Below, in pieces: positions 27,446 to 35,946 of a stretch of 64,000 nt of DNA. The stretch is from JAWLBR01 sp041687495 (GTDB taxonomy: Bacteria; Bacillota; Limnochordia; DTU087; JAAYGB01). The notes below the pieces were generated by a model. That model saw nothing but the letters and a program-made list of their open reading frames with translations. It did not search any database and had not been told where the DNA came from. Location of the stretch: NCBI GenBank assembly GCA_041687495.1, contig JAWLBR010000001.1, positions 33,404-97,403 of the forward strand, given 5' to 3'. Made by a program: the position numbers and the translations under genes. The first letter of the stretch is position 1; every line of letters starts with the position of its first letter.

Positions 27446-27847
27446 CTACTGCCAGAGCAGAAGCAGCAAAACCAGCAGCAGCAACGTTCCTCCACCGAAG
27501 CCCGCTCGCGGTCTGACTGCGGTTCGACCGTAGTACGGCTGCGGACCCGTAGGTGGCGGCAGATACAACGGTACAGATGAAGGATCAGGCAGGTTTACCT
27601 TGGGCCGTGGCGGTGGCTCCAGCCCAGGAAAGACCTGACTTAACTGCTCGGAAGAAATACCTGCTGCCTGCGGGGCTTGTGGTCTCGGATTCTCTTGCAG
27701 TCCCGGGAACACATCCTCCCAAGCAACAGACGGCTCATTCTGCAGCTGCGGCTGCTGCATTTCCGCAAAGACGTCTGTCATTTCGGTCCTGAATTCTTCG
27801 GGAAGATCATCAGCGTTTGGGTCTGATGACAGCCTAATGGTCTCCAT
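27446..27847 (-). CDS. Proline-rich protein with YjcZ-like hydrophobic tail, 133 aa
   Basis: Family not recognised. The N-terminal part is acidic; the middle is proline-rich and holds two copies of a short motif, VFPGLQENPRP and VFPGLEPPPRP, about 30 residues apart. The C-terminus is GFGGGTLLLLVLLLLLWQ, a glycine hinge and one short hydrophobic segment very like the end of YjcZ-type micro-proteins. The ribosome site AGGGGTGA precedes ATG 27847. It sits between two paralogous coat-like genes on the opposite strand. I infer a tail-anchored spore-surface or forespore-membrane protein. Confidence 0.6.
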   Translation of the reverse strand: METIRLSSDPNADDLPEEFRTEMTDVFAEMQQPQLQNEPSVAWEDVFPGLQENPRPQAPQAAGISSEQLSQVFPGLEPPPRPKVNLPDPSSVPLYLPPPTGPQPYYGRTAVRPRAGFGGGTLLLLVLLLLLWQ

Positions 27848-27932
27848 GGCTCACCCCTACTTTCGTGAGTTAGTATCGACAGGGATCTTACTCCCCTGGC
27901 CTCACGATAGTATATACAGGAAATGAGTCCCT

Positions 27933-27994
27933 CTGGGCTAGGAGTTCGATCCTGTTTTGCTGGGAAACAGGAATGGACTCCTAAGGCAACCCAG
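27933..27994 (+). repeat. Nested stem-loop upstream of coat-like gene B
   Basis: Three coaxial pairings can form on the + strand: CTGGG (27933) with CCCAG (27990), TAGGAGT (27939) with ACTCCTA (27977), and CCTGTTT (27951) with AAACAGG (27965). It lies between divergent genes, about 100 bases before the + gene, and could be a structured leader. Confidence 0.5.
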
Positions 27995-28090
27995 GAGCCA
28001 GGTAATAGTATATACCAACCAAGAACCAAGGCCTGAGACCAAGAGAGGGAGGCCATCTTGGCGAAACCAGAAAGAGGAGGTCCGCGCAAC

Positions 28091-28384
28091 ATGGCAATTG
28101 AAGCTGAAGGATATTATGGCGGAGGGCGTGGATACGGACGGAGCTTCTACAACCTGCTGCAGCGTGAGCTCAATGACAACGTCCTTGTCATTCTCACTTC
28201 CGGTGGTGCCTATAGTGCAGTCGCTGGTATTTTGAGTCGGGTCATGCCCGATCACATCGTACTAATTAACGGCAATGTGATCCTCGAAATCCCGCTAGAC
28301 CGCATCGCCACCGTAAGCAAGCTAGCCGGCGGCGGCCCAGTGGCCCCCGCACCTGGAAGTGTTGCTGGTTTTCCAGCAAACTAG
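28091..28384 (+). CDS. Coat-like small protein (paralogue B)
   Basis: 97 aa. A glycine/tyrosine-rich head (MAIEAEGYYGGGRGYGRSFY) is followed by the shared core NVLVILTSGGAYSAVAGILS and the turn VLINGNVILEIPLDRIATVS, ending in LAGGGPVAPAPG. The core matches the paralogue at 27112 over about 55 residues. ATG 28091 has AGGAGG ten bases upstream; an in-frame TTG at 28058 with GGGAGG five bases before is an equally possible start. The glycine/tyrosine head is typical of spore coat proteins. Function is inference. Confidence 0.65.
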   Translation: MAIEAEGYYGGGRGYGRSFYNLLQRELNDNVLVILTSGGAYSAVAGILSRVMPDHIVLINGNVILEIPLDRIATVSKLAGGGPVAPAPGSVAGFPAN

Positions 28385-28390
28385 AGTAGT

Positions 28391-28418
28391 CAGTGGTTAG
28401 CTGGACGGCTAACCACTG
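28391..28418 (+). terminator. Stem-loop after coat-like gene B
   Basis: CAGTGGTTAGC (28391-28401) and GCTAACCACTG (28408-28418) form a perfect 11-bp stem with a six-base loop just after the stop. No U-run follows. Confidence 0.6.
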
Positions 28419-28436
28419 CACCTTCCCAGGCAATCA

Positions 28437-28479
28437 AAAAGCAGAAGGCCGGAGTCTGGAGGCCCGGCTTTCTGCTTTG
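28437..28479 (-). terminator. Terminator after SIS isomerase gene
   Basis: Minus-strand arms AAAGCAGAA and TTCTGCTTT, extended by GCCGG/CCGGC pairing inside, are followed by a T-run (TTTTTG). It ends the gene at 28527-29177. Confidence 0.8.
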
Positions 28480-28526
28480 CTAGGTGTCCCACCCGAGCGG
28501 AACTGTCGGCAAACTCTAAACTGATG

Positions 28527-29177
28527 TTACACGTCTGAGAAGAACTCCGCTTCCAGCATGGCGCACAAGGCGTGATACAAGGGAAGGTGATACTCCTGAA
28601 CCAAAGGAGTAGAGGATGCCGGGACCCTAATTTGCGTATCGCAAAACGGCGCCATCTTTCCATCTGCATCACCAGTCAGTCCCACGGTGTACAGACCCCG
28701 AGCCTTCGCTGCTACTAAGGCATTGACAACATTGCGGGACCCCCCGGAAGTACTGATCCCAAGAAGGACATCACCGACACTTCCCAGGGCAAATACCTGC
28801 TGTGCAAACACCATTTCACCGCCAATATCATTGGCTACTGCTGTACTCAAGGCGGTGTGGGCGTTGAGGGCAATGGCTGGCAACCCCAACTGCAGTTTCT
28901 CCGCCAAGTCCCAGCCGAGTGCGCTGTGCACCTCCTGCAGCTTCTCCGTCCAGACAGCACCGACCGACCGACGCAAAAGGAACCCCTTCATCAGCTCACC
29001 GACGATGTGCTCTGCGTCAGCTGCGCTGCCACCGTTACCGCAGACCAATAGCTTACCACCAGTCCCGAAGGACTCCTTCATAGCCTGAAACGCATCCCAA
29101 ATACTGCTCCGGGATCGTTGCAGTTCGGGATAGCGTTCGATGAGCTTCTCCAAATGGTGCGAAGCGCTTATCCGCAT
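28527..29177 (-). CDS. SIS-domain phosphosugar isomerase (GmhA/DiaA-like)
   Basis: 216 aa. The SIS fold is marked by GGKLLVCGNGGSAADAEHIV near residue 45, ELMKGF, and the phosphate loop ISTSGGSRNVVNALVAAKA. It resembles sedoheptulose-7-phosphate isomerase GmhA, which starts heptose synthesis, and the related DiaA. The segment between EKLQ and LPAIALNAHTALSTAVAND is typical of the GmhA group. Start ATG 29177 with GGTGA upstream. No other heptose gene is adjacent, so the true substrate is uncertain. Confidence 0.8.
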   Translation of the reverse strand: MRISASHHLEKLIERYPELQRSRSSIWDAFQAMKESFGTGGKLLVCGNGGSAADAEHIVGELMKGFLLRRSVGAVWTEKLQEVHSALGWDLAEKLQLGLPAIALNAHTALSTAVANDIGGEMVFAQQVFALGSVGDVLLGISTSGGSRNVVNALVAAKARGLYTVGLTGDADGKMAPFCDTQIRVPASSTPLVQEYHLPLYHALCAMLEAEFFSDV

Positions 29178-29309
29178 CAAAATCACCACCAACCAAGGAA
29201 TAGATGCTGCTTAGAACAACTTATGCAATGGTATCTACATATCTGTCAAGTAATGGGTTCCCTGCCCCCCCATATGTTCCTGCCCATCCGGCGCAGTAAC
29301 TCGCATCCT

Positions 29310-30902
29310 CTACAACTCAAACCCTGCAACAGACTCCTGCAGTACCTTAGCCTTCTCAGCCAGTTGACCAATCACGGTGCTCAATTCCTGAATCGAGGCT
29401 GATTGCTCCTGTGTGGACCCGGCAATTTGCTGGCTGCCTGAGCCGATCTGAGCGGCAGCCGCAGCCACCTCATCAATTCTATTTACCATACTGACGATGG
29501 CTGTCCGGATCCTGACAAATGCTTGGTCAGTGGCTTCGATGGCCTGGGAGCCAGCCTCCACTTCTGCAACCATTTTCTGGTTGCTTGACACCGCTTGCGC
29601 CGTATCCATTTGGATCTCTCGAACCAAACCGCGGATCCGACCAGCTGCTGTGCTAGTCTGTTCTGCCAGTTCCCTGACCTCAGCGGCCACAACAGCAAAT
29701 CCTCGGCCCATTTCGCCAGCTCGAGCCGCTTCAATGGCCGCATTAAGGGCCAAAAGGTCAGTCTGTCCGGCGATATCAGCAATGATGTCTACTATGCTGC
29801 CGATCTCATCCGAGCGCTCAGTCAAGCCATCGATTGATTGGCTTACTTCCTTTGCTTGACTATCAATGGCTTGCATCCTCTGTACAGCTACGTTCAAGCG
29901 TTGGCTGCCCTCTTCGGCAGCGTCCTCGGCCAGACCAGAAGCCTTGTTCATCTCCTGGCTGTTGGCTGCTACCTGCTCGACACCGGCGGCAAACTGGTCA
30001 GCCGTATGGGCGACATCCCGCACGGAGATACCTACCTGCGTAATGCCATCGGCAACTTCTGAACTCCCAGCTGAAACTTCTCCGGCCACCATCACCACGC
30101 TGGTTAGAGCCTGGTTCAACGAGCGACAGGTCCGCTGCAGGCCGTTAAGCAGCTGCCCCACTTCGTCCTTCCGCCTCACTGCCGACATTTCCACCTGCAG
30201 GTTGCCCTGGCCGATCTGGTCAAGCACCTGTACCACACGCCCCAACGGCCGACTCACCGACAATGCGATCCAGAGACTGAGGAGAATCCCTAGGACTACC
30301 CCTGACATTGATAAAGACAGCAGCAAGCGACGGGCAGCGTCCTTTACCCTCGTAGTCTCTGCCTGCATCGCCTCAGCTTCCGACATTGATAGTGAACGGA
30401 TCTGATTGAGAATCTCCCTTGCTGAGTCGAGCACCGCCGAGGCTTCCTTGGCCATCTCCATGGCCATTACCACTGAACCATTGATGACTTCATCGGCAAG
30501 CACAGCGTACTCCTCGAGATTTTCAGCAAAACTTTGATAGAGCGTTCCCAGCTCAGTGGGTCCACCCACGGCTTGTCCACTTTCACTTTCTCCCGACAGC
30601 TCAGTCCACCTGTCCCGAACCAAGGCCAAGCTATCGTGGAACTGACCAGTGGCCTGTTCCATTTCATCGTAAGAACCGGACATTGTCACCGCCCGCAGCG
30701 TCGAATCCAATTTGTACAGACTACTCTCCATGGAGGATAGTGCCCGCTCTTGTACTAATGTCGTGTTGTACAGCATGTCCATACTGTTGATGACTCGGTT
30801 GATACTTACGTATCCAATCCCAGCAACGACGATGCTAATCAGCAGCAGGACTCCACTCACGCCAAGAACTTTTGTCCGCACTCTCCAATTATCAATAAAC
30901 AT
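29310..30902 (-). CDS. Methyl-accepting chemotaxis protein
   Basis: 530 aa. TM1 (VLGVSGVLLLISIVVAGIGY) is near residue 10-30, a four-helix-type sensory domain of about 150 residues follows, then TM2 (LLLSLSMSGVVLGILLSLWI), a HAMP domain (ALSVSRPLGRVVQVLDQIGQ), and the coiled-coil signalling domain with the conserved hairpin DLLALNAAIEAARAGEMGRG. It relays an extracellular or membrane signal to CheA. The start is ATG 30902 with GGGGTGA four bases before; 35 upstream codons are not supported. The sensed ligand is unknown. Confidence 0.92.
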   Translation of the reverse strand: MFIDNWRVRTKVLGVSGVLLLISIVVAGIGYVSINRVINSMDMLYNTTLVQERALSSMESSLYKLDSTLRAVTMSGSYDEMEQATGQFHDSLALVRDRWTELSGESESGQAVGGPTELGTLYQSFAENLEEYAVLADEVINGSVVMAMEMAKEASAVLDSAREILNQIRSLSMSEAEAMQAETTRVKDAARRLLLSLSMSGVVLGILLSLWIALSVSRPLGRVVQVLDQIGQGNLQVEMSAVRRKDEVGQLLNGLQRTCRSLNQALTSVVMVAGEVSAGSSEVADGITQVGISVRDVAHTADQFAAGVEQVAANSQEMNKASGLAEDAAEEGSQRLNVAVQRMQAIDSQAKEVSQSIDGLTERSDEIGSIVDIIADIAGQTDLLALNAAIEAARAGEMGRGFAVVAAEVRELAEQTSTAAGRIRGLVREIQMDTAQAVSSNQKMVAEVEAGSQAIEATDQAFVRIRTAIVSMVNRIDEVAAAAAQIGSGSQQIAGSTQEQSASIQELSTVIGQLAEKAKVLQESVAGFEL

Positions 30903-31070
30903 CAAATCACCCCGCATAAGACCTAATTCCATGCTCTGCCAACCTTTTGTTACAAAAAGATTAACATAGAAATAACTTCTGCCTGATTCTCCCAAAGCCT
31001 TCCACAATATTCACAACCAATAAATTTTTGTAAGTATCCGCAGAGAGTTGTCTGTCTGCCCAAGAATGCG

Positions 31071-31101
31071 AAAAGACCTCCAGCCAACTACGCTGAAGGT
31101 C
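31071..31101 (-). terminator. Terminator of the fixC-fixX-arcA transcript
   Basis: Minus-strand arms GACCTTCAGC and GCTGGAGGTC form a stem with one mismatch followed by TTTT, 18 bases beyond the arcA stop. Confidence 0.8.
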
Positions 31102-31118
31102 TGTAGACCAGAACAATC

Positions 31119-32336
31119 CTACTCCACACGATCCAGAGGCATACTCATACACCGAGGTCCGCCTCTGCCCCTAACCAACTCCGAACCGGGGATCTCCAGA
31201 ACTTCTACACCTCGATCCCTGAGGGTTTTATTGGTTACCTCGTTTCGGTTATAGCAGACAACCACACCGGGCCGAATTGCCAGCAGGTTTGTGCTGTCTC
31301 CCCACTGCTCCCTGGCGGCTGTGATGCTGTGCCCGCCACCTGAGTAGATGATCTCGGCTTTTCCAATCTGCAGCGCTTGCCCCAGTGCCAGCGCCAAGTC
31401 AGCCTCTTCCCTGGCCGTAACCGGGTTTTTCCCACCCCGCTCTAACCAAAACACTTGAATCTGATCCCGAATCCCGGGATACATTAGAAACTTGTCGTAA
31501 TCAACCATGGTGAAGACAGTGTCTAAGTGCATATACGCCCGCTTGGCTGGAATCTGGATCACAATGATCTGCTTGATTGGACTTGGGCCGGCCAGCAGTC
31601 GGTGGGCAATCCACTCAATAGTCTCTTCGGTGGTACGTTCACTCAGTCCAATGACTAGGGTATCGTCACTGATGACCAGTACGTCTCCCCCCTCGATCCC
31701 TGTGGGAATCTCCTCAGTAAAGAGCAGATCAATGTTGGCAAAAAGCGGGTGATGCTGCTGTACCATCCGTAGAAAAAGAGTCTCCCTGCGTCGGGCGAAA
31801 TTGAACATACTGCTGACCAGCAGCTGACCGCCGATCATAGCTCCATGATCTCTGGTGAAATACATGCTAGGCATGGGGTCAAGGTAAAACGGATAGCTGG
31901 CTGTAGTCAGATCGCTCAGGGTGCGATAAGGTTTCAGCCGCTGAATCTCTCCCTTGGAAATACCAGCCATCAGCTTGATTACTAATTGGTCTGGAGACAG
32001 TGCCAGCAAATACTCTAACAATACCGGCTCCAGTCGGGGATCACCCAAACGAACAAAATCAAGCTGCCGCTCCACCAACTTCCGACGAATGGTGCTGTCG
32101 GCAATAACCTCCGAGACCAAGTCTTCAATGTAGTAAACTTGTACCCCTTGTTCCTGCAGAACTTTGGCAAAATAGTCATGCTCCTTGCGCGCCTGGTTCA
32201 GCCAAGGTATCTCGTCAAAAAGCAGGTCCTCCAAGTATCTCGGGATCAGATTCTCCAATTCTTCTCCCGGCCGGTGCAGCAGTACCACCTGCAGTTGTCC
32301 AATCTCTGATTTTACCTGCAGCTGTGGGCTAGACAT
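31119..32336 (-). CDS. arcA: Arginine deiminase
   Basis: 405 aa, the normal length. It converts arginine to citrulline and ammonia. The family landmarks are present: DPMPSMYFTRDHGAMIGG for substrate binding, EGGDVLVI, catalytic His in HLDTVFTMVD, and the nucleophilic Cys in GGPRCMSMPL at the C-terminus. The start is ATG 32336 with a GGGGGG ribosome site; it overlaps the ferredoxin stop by eight bases. arcB and arcC are not adjacent, so citrulline use must be encoded elsewhere. Cotranscription with fixC-fixX is unusual. Confidence 0.95.
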   Translation of the reverse strand: MSSPQLQVKSEIGQLQVVLLHRPGEELENLIPRYLEDLLFDEIPWLNQARKEHDYFAKVLQEQGVQVYYIEDLVSEVIADSTIRRKLVERQLDFVRLGDPRLEPVLLEYLLALSPDQLVIKLMAGISKGEIQRLKPYRTLSDLTTASYPFYLDPMPSMYFTRDHGAMIGGQLLVSSMFNFARRRETLFLRMVQQHHPLFANIDLLFTEEIPTGIEGGDVLVISDDTLVIGLSERTTEETIEWIAHRLLAGPSPIKQIIVIQIPAKRAYMHLDTVFTMVDYDKFLMYPGIRDQIQVFWLERGGKNPVTAREEADLALALGQALQIGKAEIIYSGGGHSITAAREQWGDSTNLLAIRPGVVVCYNRNEVTNKTLRDRGVEVLEIPGSELVRGRGGPRCMSMPLDRVE

Positions 32337-32649
32337 TGATAGCCCCCCCTGACAACTCAGCTGGCAGCTGATAGTATACTCCTTTGCCTTCGCCGGGCCA
32401 AGCCAAACCGATGTTCTGGGGACAGGCAATCACACAAGCTCCACACTCGATACAGCGCTGATAAGACACATTCAGATGCTTGGCGGCTTCATCCCAACGA
32501 TATACTTGCGCCGGACAGATATATGTACAAGGCCGCATGTCACACTTCTGACAGTTCTTTTCGTTCTTAACCTTAATGTGTGACTCTGCCGGGGGGTCAA
32601 TGGATACCCACTGCAGTGGATCCGAAAATTCGTCCAACCATCTATCCAA
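32329..32649 (-). CDS. fixX: FixX-like ferredoxin
   Basis: 106 aa. Two cysteine clusters are visible: NCQKCDMRPCTYICP and RCIECGACVIACPQNIG, the FixX pattern for a [4Fe-4S] centre with a partly degenerate second site. FixX works with FixC to pass electrons from an electron-transfer flavoprotein to quinone or to bifurcating partners. The start must be TTG 32649: it follows the fixC stop by one base and no other start precedes the first cysteines. GGAGG lies ten bases before, inside the fixC end. Confidence 0.9.
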   Translation of the reverse strand: MDRWLDEFSDPLQWVSIDPPAESHIKVKNEKNCQKCDMRPCTYICPAQVYRWDEAAKHLNVSYQRCIECGACVIACPQNIGLAWPGEGKGVYYQLPAELSGGAINV

Positions 32650-32650
32650 A

Positions 32651-33946
32651 TTACAGCACCCTCCAATGCATGAGCCCTTGATACAGCTCCATCAAACTTT
32701 TCCCCATAGGCTGCAGGTTTTTTAGCTCTTGAACCATATACATCTTTCTCTCGCGATCAGACAGGAGTGACTCCTCAAAAAACCGATACGCCGTCCGATT
32801 GGCTGCTTCCGATATGATATAGTCAGAATTGGGATAACTAGAGTAATACCCTGCGTGAACTTGCCCAGCCCTGATGTCTTGCATGAACCAGCTGTTGTCG
32901 ATCTTGTTCTTGTAAGCAGCCAGCTGTTTCCGACTAAAGTCGTTGGCTGCCTTTGCCAGGGCAGCCGTCTCACCGGCAAATTTGCCTGTCATCATGGCCA
33001 AGTCTGTTCCGTGGCGACCGCTGACCATCACCGCTGCATCCCCGGCAATCATCACTCCATCACCGTATAACTGCGGCATATCCTTATACCCACCCTTGGG
33101 AATCATGTGCGAAAGGTATCCAACAGTCTTTCCGCCAGCCAGCAAACGGCGGACCAAAGGGTGTTGTTTGAATCGTACCAGCAGATCTAGAGGGCTCAGG
33201 CGCTTCTTGATCATTTCATCCAAGTACGTGCCAACCACCACAGAAAGGCTGTTTCGATTGGTCCAGATTCCGCCTTTACCTACAGCCACACTAGTAGGAT
33301 AGCCGATCATTCCGTAGATGGCACCTTCACCGCGTTCCAGCTGGAATCGGTCGTCGATCACCCCCGGTGGAAGCTGAATAATCTCCTTGACATACATGGT
33401 GACCGCGTCGGGGTGAATTGTTCCCCGCATGCCCAATTCCCGTCCTAGAGTTGAGCTCACTCCATCCGCTAAAACCACCACGCTGGCGTCGATGGTCTCT
33501 CCCGTTGCTAACTTAACTCCAGTCACCTGCCGCCCGGATTTGACGCAGGAAGCCACGCAGGAACTAGTGCGCAACTCTGCACCGGCATTCACAGCCTTTT
33601 GCGCCAGCCATGGATCAAAATTGCGGCGCAGTACCGAGAACTTGTTGAACGGAGCCCTCCCATAATCTAGCCCAGTGAAAGACATTTGGACCGCAGAGGT
33701 GACATCCATCAGCCAAAGTGAGTCTGAGACAATAAAGCGCTCCAGCGGGGCATCCCTCCAAAACTCGGGGACAATCTCCTGCAACGCCCGGCTGTAAATG
33801 GTACCCCCAAACATCACCTTTGAGCCGGGAGTCTTTCCCCGCTCTAGAAGCAGCACTGACAGCCCCTTCTGTGCCATGGTCAGAGCCGCTGAAGACCCAG
33901 CTGGACCGGCGCCGACGACAATCGCATCATAGTGCTCCTGAACCAA
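32651..33946 (-). CDS. fixC: FixC-like flavoprotein (ETF-quinone oxidoreductase family)
   Basis: 431 aa. The FAD motif AIVVGAGPAGSSAAL is at the N-terminus; GVMIAGDAAVMVSGRHGTDL near residue 300 is the second FAD motif of the geranylgeranyl reductase/ETF-QO family. The start TTG 33946 (MVQEHYDAIVVGAG) is five bases after GGGGTGA; a reading ten codons longer lacks a ribosome site. It forms an operon with fixX and arcA. fixA and fixB are absent from the window, so the ETF partner must come from elsewhere. Possible roles are electron delivery to quinone or isoprenoid reduction. Confidence 0.88.
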   Translation of the reverse strand: MVQEHYDAIVVGAGPAGSSAALTMAQKGLSVLLLERGKTPGSKVMFGGTIYSRALQEIVPEFWRDAPLERFIVSDSLWLMDVTSAVQMSFTGLDYGRAPFNKFSVLRRNFDPWLAQKAVNAGAELRTSSCVASCVKSGRQVTGVKLATGETIDASVVVLADGVSSTLGRELGMRGTIHPDAVTMYVKEIIQLPPGVIDDRFQLERGEGAIYGMIGYPTSVAVGKGGIWTNRNSLSVVVGTYLDEMIKKRLSPLDLLVRFKQHPLVRRLLAGGKTVGYLSHMIPKGGYKDMPQLYGDGVMIAGDAAVMVSGRHGTDLAMMTGKFAGETAALAKAANDFSRKQLAAYKNKIDNSWFMQDIRAGQVHAGYYSSYPNSDYIISEAANRTAYRFFEESLLSDRERKMYMVQELKNLQPMGKSLMELYQGLMHWRVL

Positions 33947-34132
33947 GTGTGTCACCCCTTCGTGATACCTGTACATATTTTGCCGCTAAGTCTGCCCTTC
34001 TATCAAAGATTTGCGTACATCTTCCAGGAAGGAAAACAGCTACAGTGGGCAGAAGAGCTGGCGTAATCCCAAGAGGCAAGGAAGAGGGAAACAGCGTCTA
34101 GGTAAAGGTATCTGAGAGGAGAACTGATTCTT

Positions 34133-35230
34133 GTGAAAACCCTTCGAGTTGGTGTCATTGGAGCGGGTAGCTGGACCAGGCTTTGCCACATTCCCGGGGT
34201 AAACTCCCACTCCCAGGCCACGGTAACAGCCCTGTGCGGACGACGCTATGAGCCGTGCCGCAGCCAAGCCGACGAATTTGGCATTCCTAAGGTATATACC
34301 GACTACCAGGACCTGGTCACAGATCCTGATATCGATGCGGTGACCATTTCCACCCCCAACGCCTTCCACTACCCGGCGGCATTAGCTGCGCTGGAGAACG
34401 GAAAGCATGTGTTTTGCGAAAAGCCATTAGCCATGGACACCAAACAAGCCAGACACCTGGCTCAAGTGGCCGAGAAAAAGGGGTTAGTGAACCATACCGC
34501 CTTCACCTTTAGGTTCTTATACGGGGTGAACGCAGCAAAGCGCATAGCTGCTTCTGGCGAGTTGGGACGGATTTATCAGGTGAGAGCCTATAGCGAAGGT
34601 GGCAGCGGGATTGATCCACAGCGGCCAGCCGAATGGAGGTACCAAACATCCTTGGCGGGTTCGGGACAGTTGGGAGACATGGGCTCGCATCTGATTGACC
34701 TAGTGCACTACATCGTTGGCGACATCACCTCGGTCACCGGCAGCCTTCAGACTTTGTACCGATATCGGCCAGGCACCGGGGGCACGGAGCTGTGTGATGC
34801 CGACGATCATGCAGCTCTCCAGTTTACGTGCACGACACCCGATGATCCCGATGGCGCAGCTCAAGGCGAGGTCATCGCCAGTCGTATCATCCCGGCCCAG
34901 GGGCGCTCATTTGTTCAGGTGATGGGCACAGAAGGGTCACTGCTTTGCCGATACTCCCGAGGCGAGGTGGATGAACTCCAGTTCGCCCAGCGAGGTACCG
35001 AGTTTCAGCCTGTGGAGTTTGGTCCAGATGAAGTACCACATCCCGGACACGCCTTGACGAAAATGCTCCAAGCGTTCGTCAACGCGATCTTGGGTACACC
35101 TGACCCCATTGCCGCTACCTTTGCCGATGGCGCCAAGGCACAGGCGGTGATTGACGCTGCGATTTTGTCCCACACCAGCGGCCAGCGAGTATCGGTTGTG
35201 CAGGGAGCCGAAGACAGTTGCCAGAGCTAA
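34133..35230 (+). CDS. Gfo/Idh/MocA family dehydrogenase
   Basis: 365 aa. The Rossmann motif VGVIGAGSWTRLCHIPGV is at the N-terminus, followed by DAVTISTPNAFHYPAALAAL and the signature EKPLAMDTKQARHLA, whose Lys is catalytic. The C-terminal alpha/beta domain has the DMGSHLIDLVHY motif. Such enzymes oxidise or reduce sugars or inositols with NAD(P). GTG start at 34133, ten bases after AGGAG. It is divergent from fixC and overlaps the metalloprotease gene by 13 bases. Confidence 0.88.
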   Translation: MKTLRVGVIGAGSWTRLCHIPGVNSHSQATVTALCGRRYEPCRSQADEFGIPKVYTDYQDLVTDPDIDAVTISTPNAFHYPAALAALENGKHVFCEKPLAMDTKQARHLAQVAEKKGLVNHTAFTFRFLYGVNAAKRIAASGELGRIYQVRAYSEGGSGIDPQRPAEWRYQTSLAGSGQLGDMGSHLIDLVHYIVGDITSVTGSLQTLYRYRPGTGGTELCDADDHAALQFTCTTPDDPDGAAQGEVIASRIIPAQGRSFVQVMGTEGSLLCRYSRGEVDELQFAQRGTEFQPVEFGPDEVPHPGHALTKMLQAFVNAILGTPDPIAATFADGAKAQAVIDAAILSHTSGQRVSVVQGAEDSCQS

Positions 35231-35946
35231 CCCACGACGGACGAACGATTCAGTTCACACTGCAGCGCAGCTCCAGGCGGCGCAAGACAGTGTCGATTAA
35301 GCTTGACCCGGTAGCCGGACTAGTGATAATGACTCCGGCAAACTACTCTGATCCGCAGGTACACGATTTGCTTCGGACCCGATGGGATTGGGTGTGGAAC
35401 AAATACAGTCAGTATCAGGATCTCACCAGGCAGTTGGTGTGTGCAGAACTAGTCCCAGGCAGACGCCTTCTCTACCTGGGAACCTTCCGGACACTGCAGG
35501 TCACTTCAATAAGCCAAGGCAGCGGCAGCATCCAGTTGAGCCATGACTCAATCCGTCTGAACTTGCCAGAGGCAGTCGACACCCGCTTGTGCCAGGAGGC
35601 AGTCAAATTCGCTCTGGAACGATGGTATTACGAACAAGCCTTCCGGCACTTGACTACTCGCATCCAGCAGCTGGCTGATGAGCTTGGCTTATTGCCAAAA
35701 CGGGTTCGAATCAAAGATCAGAAGACCCGCTGGGGCAGCTGCTCCGAACTTGGGAACATCAACCTCAACTGGCGACTAATTATGGCTCCCGAATCCGTCA
35801 TCGACTATATACTTGTCCATGAACTGGTGCATCTGCGAATTTTGAACCACTCCGCTGCTTTCTGGCACCAAGTGGCGCAGCATGTGCCTCAGTACGAGAA
35901 GCAGCAGGAGTGGTTAGAAAGACACGCTTCACTGATGCGGCTCTAA
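35218..35946 (+). CDS. YgjP/SprT-like zinc metalloprotease (DUF45)
   Basis: 242 aa. The family signature is complete: KTRWGSCSELGNINLNWRLI then VIDYILVHELVHLRILNHSA, where HELVH supplies the zinc ligands and catalytic Glu, followed by FWHQVAQHVPQYE. The N-terminal beta-rich half is typical of DUF45. TTG start at 35218 inside the end of the preceding dehydrogenase, with GGGAG ten bases before. It ends four bases inside the convergent yhaN-like gene (stop 35943), so the two genes overlap tail to tail. Confidence 0.9.
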   Translation: MPELTHDGRTIQFTLQRSSRRRKTVSIKLDPVAGLVIMTPANYSDPQVHDLLRTRWDWVWNKYSQYQDLTRQLVCAELVPGRRLLYLGTFRTLQVTSISQGSGSIQLSHDSIRLNLPEAVDTRLCQEAVKFALERWYYEQAFRHLTTRIQQLADELGLLPKRVRIKDQKTRWGSCSELGNINLNWRLIMAPESVIDYILVHELVHLRILNHSAAFWHQVAQHVPQYEKQQEWLERHASLMRL

